In this document: in pieces, positions 59,832 to 64,000 of the stretch
How the letters are laid out: each line of letters starts with the position of its first letter
How positions within the stretch are numbered: position 1 is the first letter of the stretch
Source: Oxytricha trifallax
Taxonomy: Eukaryota > Ciliophora > Spirotrichea > Sporadotrichida > Oxytrichidae
Length of the DNA: 64,000 nt
Assembly: GCA_000711775.1 (NCBI GenBank)
Contig: ARYC01017518.1
Location: 30,324 to 94,323, forward strand
Direction: 5' to 3'
Notes under the pieces: model-generated
Seen by the model: the letters and a program-made list of their open reading frames with translations, nothing else
Told to the model about the DNA's origin: nothing
Database searches by the model: none
Translations under genes and position numbers: made by a program

Positions 59832-60396
59832 TTTTATAAATACTATTAATAATTATACAAACTATTTAAATTCTACCTTTATACAAGAGTAAGAGCATAT
59901 TCTCAAAGATTTAGAGAGGTTTAATGAGAACAGAGTACGAGACATTAGTTTTATATTTCTTAGATTAAATGATAATTTATAAACTAATTCATCCATTTTA
60001 TTCATTAAAATGCACCTAAATGTGTTTTGTGAAGTTAGGTGGTGCTCCTAAAGCTGTTCTTGTAAATTTAGGAGTGGAGATTTTGAAATTTAATTTTTTT
60101 AATGTACCTCATAATACGGTTTTGAACTTTAATATAACCACCTAATTAAGTTTTAAATAAATTAGGAGCACCACCTAATTAAATTAATTATTATTAGGAG
60201 CAATTTAATAGAGAAAGTTTGATAAAAATGGAAGTCAAACTTTGAAACTTGGAGAAAGTTCTTCCATCTTTCTATTACTATCTTTTCAGGTTGACCTCCA
60301 GTTGGATCTCCCTATTTAGTAGTAAAATTTTAATAAACTTAGAATGGATATCCATAATTTTAAATTTCATAAACATTCATAGAAAGTGGAAGCAAG

Positions 60397-61183
60397 ATGG
60401 AGTCTATGAATGATGCAATCAAGAGAATACAATCTCAAGAATTGATAAGAAAATTTCGAAGTAAAGAGGACCTTTATAGATATTTGGTATAGCAAGGTAA
60501 GCTCTTAAGTAAGATTAATAAATCCATTATAGTTGGATGTTCTTGCCAACTCAGGAAGGAACAAAAATATCATTCTTAAAAGCCTTACTAAGTGAAGAGA
60601 AAAAAGCTTTTAAGACCAATGAAATAAAGATTGAGATACCTAACTACCCTGAAATCTCAGTGACAAATCTCTATGATGATGCGATGAGTGATCCAGATGT
60701 TGCTCTGTACCTACCAGCAAAGTTACAACTCTCAAATAAGTTACCAGAGAGAAACTTCTTCTTTGGAGTTCTTGGAACTCTTAAACCAGAGTACTTAAGT
60801 GAAGTAATTTAAGAAGCTCATAAGAAACGCTACAGAATCTCTCCTGAAGAGAAAGAGAAGCAGGGAATCAAAATCAGTGACTCATGGCTGTAGGAACTCC
60901 AGAAGCATCCATTCATCTCAAGTAAGCATAGACTTCTAACTTTATAGAAAAACCTGGTACTGCTATATATTTGATGAAAGAGCGCAGCAAATAAAACAGA
61001 GAGAGAAAGTCTCAAGTAAAGCATGAATTGAGTAAGAGACTCTTCAAAGATTTATAAAAGCCAAAAGAGATGAACATAGATGCAGGAGCTGGCACTAAGA
61101 AAAGAAACATAGACCCAAGCAAGCCTTAAGAGAAAGAAAAAAAAGAGAAGCCAAATCCCTTTACGGGCAAATTTATTATGTGA
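60397..61183 (+). pseudogene. TBE 22-kDa gene, one-base frameshift
   Basis: ATG 60397 (MESMNDAIKRIQSQELIRKF), intron 1 of 36 nt (60497-60532, GTAAGC...TATAG), exon 2 FLPTQEGTKISFLKALLSEE through NKLPERNFFFGVLGTLKPEY, intron 2 of 26 nt (60922-60947), exon 3 GTAIYLMKERSKQNRERKSQ to TGA 61181-61183. Exon 2 begins TTGGATGTTC where copy 1 has TTGGATTGTTC: one T is missing, which puts exon 1 out of frame. Allowing for that base, the spliced length is a whole number of codons (about 241 residues), confirming both introns. Basic, Lys-rich C-terminus. Function unknown. Confidence 0.8.
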
Positions 61184-61189
61184 ACTTAT

Positions 61190-62239
61190 TCATTCATTTA
61201 AATCTAAAACTTATTTATATACACAAAATCTCCCTTCTCTTGCGCACACTTTAGCTTTATCATCACTGACTCTCTTAGCAACACTCTTAATAAAATCCAC
61301 TGTATCTATCTTTAAATCATGCATCAGATGGTAGAGCAGCAATTTCTTATAATGACCTTTCAATAACCCCCAATATAATTCAATTCCATTGAACTAAGGG
61401 CTATAAGGAACATTAAATACAGGTGTTATGTTTAGCCTTTCATATTCTCTCCTTGAGTCTTAAGTTTTATGAACTGATAAATTATCAACAAACAGAATAA
61501 TATCTTATTCAGCATACTTATCTCTTAGCTATTGCAAAAATTTAATATATTATTCAGTCTTAATAGAGCGAGGGTGGATAACATAAGTCCCAAGCCCACT
61601 ATCTTCACTGATTCCACCAAGGATTGCATGAGTTTATACCTTAACCTTTTGATCATAAACTTCTATGTTGCTGTACCTCACATACCAAGACCTCGATATG
61701 AAGGTATTAAACGTGAATACTGCCTCATCAGCATGTATGAACTTTATATTATGCTCTTAAGCCCTCTGCATTTAATAAAATATATAATTAAAATTATCCT
61801 TATAAAATGGAACATTAAAGTCGATCACTCTCTTAATGCGATTGACTGTCTTATAAGATATACCATTCTTTTTATAGATATTAGCTATGGATTATGCAGA
61901 GATGTGTAGCTCAGGAAATTGGCGATGAAACATCACAGCCCTCTAAGCCAGAGAGAAATGAGCCCAGTATTTTAGAGTCTTATCATTAATAAGATAATCG
62001 ATATGATACTACTAGAATTTTAAAGGTCTTTTAGGCTTAGAATTAAGATGCTATCTCTTTAAATTCAATGCTAATAGACAGTGTGACCTAACAGTAGCAG
62101 GAGATTTATGGAGCAGTCTTGCAATAGATGTGTAGTTTAGAATAGGTCTGAGTTGATCACTATAATCATTACATCCATAACGCAACTTAAACAATAAATC
62201 TATATACTAACTGTCATAAACTGATCCCAAACCTCTCAT
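61190..62239 (-). CDS. TBE 42-kDa transposase, intact frame and DDE triad
   Basis: ATG 62239 (MRGLGSVYDSQYIDLLFKL) to TGA 61190-61192: exactly 350 codons, 349 residues, near 41 kDa as expected. An HTH-like region (NYTSIARLLHKSPATVRSHC) is N-terminal; catalytic residues are the Asp of HADEAVFTF, the Asp of FVDNLSVHK and the Glu of NGIELYWGLLKGHYKK, the IS630/Tc1/mariner order. It is convergent with the 22-kDa gene, whose TGA lies 7 bases away. TBE transposases are expressed in development and needed for genome rearrangement in Oxytricha (established knowledge). This copy could be functional. Confidence 0.9.
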
Positions 62240-62380
62240 ATTCTCACTTAAATTACTGATATTTAACCAGTAACCCCTACATAAACCCTATTAAAACCCT
62301 AATAAAGCATGCGTTAATAGTCTACTTTCATCAATCAAAAACTCAATCAAACAACTTCAGGGGTTTTGGGGTTTTGGATT

Positions 62381-62558
62381 GCATACGCTATATTGCTCCC
62401 AACAACCCCTTCCCAGCGCAATAAAGACCATAAATTTGCGAATCTGGTTAGAGGACCCCTCAATAGTGAAATAGTGCTGTCGGTGCCAAGTCAATTGCAC
62501 ATACCATCACCAAAAGCCAGAAATCAATAAAAATGAATTTGGATTATCAGTATCTTGA
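62381..62558 (+). CDS. Gene segment right of TBE copy 2 (C-terminus)
   Basis: Continues the frame of 57790-58223 after removal of the transposon with one ATT. Reads LHTLYCSQQPLPSAIKTINL, LEDPSIVKQCCRCQVNCTY and NKNEFGLSVS before TGA 62556-62558. Cys-rich patch (CCRCQVNC). Another frame across the same bases is also open, so the choice rests on the seamless join. Confidence 0.55.
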
Positions 62559-62559
62559 T

Positions 62560-63205
62560 TTTTCATGTAAAATCTAAGACAGTTAAAAAATTTATTTTAT
62601 AAATATAAATAAATATTAACTTATAGAGATCTTTGAAACATTTTATTTTAATTTTTTGACTAACTACGCAAAATTATGTGTTTAAATAAATTCTATTATA
62701 AATTAAAGATAAGGACAATAGTTAATTGGAGTATGAGGGAAGAAAGCTATAGAATCATGCCAAATGATCGATTAATGTTTAACTCGATTAGCAATAACTT
62801 AGTGAAGATGATAATATAATAGAAGGAATTAAATCAACTTAAAGAATAGAAGTGAGATATTTAGGTAAAGGTAAGCTTAGAGACAGTAACAATTAAGATG
62901 TGAAAGCTAATCAATTATCCACTGCATACTTGAATTACTAGTTTATTGTTTATAAAATTTAAACTCATAGCAATTAAGTTTTTAAAGTAAAATAAGAATC
63001 TTGTTTCTAAAATTTCAAAAAATTATTGACAATAAAAACAATTTTAGTAAATAAATTATTATCAAAATAGATTTAAAATGGGAAATTACAAAAATAAATT
63101 AAAAATAAAATTAAATATGGAATTTTAGTATTTTTTGATTTTTATAGTATCGTTTTAACTGATATTGATTTGAATTTGATATTTTTTAACAGCCAATAAT
63201 TTGAC
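62560..63205. other. AT-rich 3' flank
   Basis: Very AT-rich, no gene supported. Confidence 0.4.
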
Positions 63206-63646
63206 TCATCGATAAATCAAATTAGATTTATCATATCTTAACTGTAGACCCTTTAAATTTAACTTTTAAAATTTTTAACTCCTGATAAATTAATATTCTC
63301 TATACAAAATAGCTATGAAAAAATTTTAAAAGTATAAGATGAGAGAAAAATTTAACGACTAACTTTCATTCTTGTAGTATTCACAAAAAATTTTACCCCA
63401 TCGAGATAAATCGATTTTAAATATTTCTCTGCCCCAAACTTCTTCCTTTCTTATCTCTTCAACCAAATTACTTGAGGACTCGGTCTAAATAAGTTTTTGT
63501 GCATTTAATCAAGATCTACATTTTATCTTCTTTGAGTCTTTCATCAGGAAATTCATACGCATTTTATCGTTAAAATACACGAAATCGTATAAATTTTTTT
63601 TGACTTTCACTAAAAACGAAATATCTCTCTGAGTGATTTTTTCCAT
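63206..63646 (-). pseudogene. Candidate coding segment with one TGA
   Basis: ATG 63646 (MEKITQRDISFLVKVKKNLY) with RMNFLMKDSKKIKCRS, then an in-frame TGA near codon 46, after which the frame remains protein-like: SSNLVEEIRKEEVWGREIF, KIDLSRWGKIFCEYYKNES, to TGA 63206-63208. Either two pieces of a gene or a relic. Another frame on the same strand is also open over part of it. Family unknown. Confidence 0.35.
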
Positions 63647-63776
63647 GAATTATGAGCAGGATGGAACATGTAGCTTATGTTTTGATCTACATTATTCCTT
63701 CTAGAGTCAAGTCATGAAAAAAAAAATCGCTGCATGAGATAATTTCATTTCTTTGCAGGTACTCGACCAATTTTTT

Positions 63777-63803
63777 GATGTTTGTTACATTGTAACAAAC
63801 ATC
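63777..63803. repeat. Perfect 27-bp palindrome
   Basis: GATGTTTGTTACA, one T, then TGTAACAAACATC. Arms of 13 bp are fully complementary. Sits 15 bases before a short tandem repeat. Confidence 0.9.
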
Positions 63804-63817
63804 ACCTCTAGTAAAAT

Positions 63818-63872
63818 GGACACATTTCCAAATGGACACAAATTCCGGACACAAACTCTGGACACAATTCCA
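63818..63872. repeat. Short tandem repeat, GGACACA units
   Basis: GGACACA at 63818, 63834, 63847 and 63860 with TTCCAA-, AATTCC- and AACTCT-type spacers: periods 16, 13 and 13. Confidence 0.8.
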
Positions 63873-64000
63873 AAGTTAGAACTCAGATATCATCACTTAT
63901 CTATCACTCTGAACGAAGATATACTTCTTTTTTCCATCACAGTACAACTTTTTGATTATGAGGGGGTTCGAAAAAGAGGATTTCGAGGTTTTCTCTCTTG

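Larger units (their letters stand above)
58224..62377. mobile_element. TBE: TBE transposon copy 2, complete, 4154 bp
   Basis: Tips CAAAAGCCCAAAACCCC (58224-58240) and GGGGTTTTGGGGTTTTG(G) (62360-62377), inside longer terminal inverted repeats (TGAAGTTGTTTGATTGAGTT and its complement, then GGGTTTATGTAGGGGTT). ATT flanks both ends, agreeing with the three-base ANT duplication known for TBEs. Length and three-gene content match the 4.1-kb Oxytricha TBE: zinc finger-kinase (-), 22-kDa (+), 42-kDa transposase (-). In Oxytricha such elements are removed precisely during macronuclear development. Confidence 0.95.

Noticed and set aside
60830..61024. Minus-strand ORF over the TBE 22-kDa exon
   Set aside because: Shadow of the real plus-strand exons and intron 2.
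1..64000. TGA as a sense codon
   Set aside because: Several frames have one internal TGA, but the intact TBE transposase, the 431-codon ORF and the zinc-finger exon contain none and end at TGA, and their Trp codons are TGG. Where the two TBE copies differ, TGA faces a Lys codon, so it is a mutation.

Overview
The window looks like germline (micronuclear) DNA of a spirotrichous ciliate of the Oxytricha/Sterkiella/Stylonychia kind. The grounds are: long reading frames appear only if TAA and TAG are read as glutamine and TGA is the only stop; a complete Telomere-Bearing Element (TBE) ends in C4A4 repeats; introns are tiny (26-40 nt, GTAAG...TAG/CAG); protein-like islands sit in a very AT-rich sea full of nested mobile elements. 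No bacterial gene, CRISPR array or rRNA was seen. I ran no searches: all homologies are my own reading of the sequence, and family names come from general knowledge.

Layout. 1-2.9 kb: AT-rich, no firm gene. 3.7-11.1 kb: a decayed TBE-like transposon (zinc-finger ORF, DDE transposase relic, ORF related to the TBE '22-kDa' gene, long coiled-coil-like ORF) ending in GGGGTTTTGGGGTTT; it seems to have inserted into a repeat whose second copy, without the insertion, lies at 38.7-40.0 kb. 11.9-19.5 kb: a cluster of foldback elements and a 1.63-kb element with an 8-bp target duplication. 20.4 kb: a tRNA-Leu-like gene or pseudogene. 21.7-23.4 kb: GC-richer decayed transposon genes. 24.4-27.7 kb: two ORF1-like copies of a retroelement with TTA-repeat tails; the first keeps a 431-codon frame. 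27.9-31.1 kb, 35.4-38.7 kb and 41.4-44.5 kb: protein-like open frames that may be macronuclear-destined segments (MDSs). 31.2-35.0 kb: a LINE relic with endonuclease and reverse transcriptase motifs. 45.65-51.65 kb: TBE copy 1, truncated, carrying a foldback element inside one gene and a retroelement in an intergenic space. 52.3-56.7 kb: another Tc1/IS630-type transposon with zinc-finger protein genes on the minus strand. 58.224-62.377 kb: TBE copy 2, 4154 bp, with both termini and an apparently intact transposase; it splits an open frame that closes perfectly if one ATT is kept after excision. The right end is AT-rich with a palindrome and a short tandem repeat.

Together: TBE transposases are implicated in developmental DNA elimination in Oxytricha (established knowledge). 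Here one copy keeps its DDE residues while the other has lost one, and the intact copy acts in effect as an internal eliminated sequence inside a probable gene. The palindromic elements form a second, non-coding layer whose two arms resemble each other far more than they resemble sister elements.
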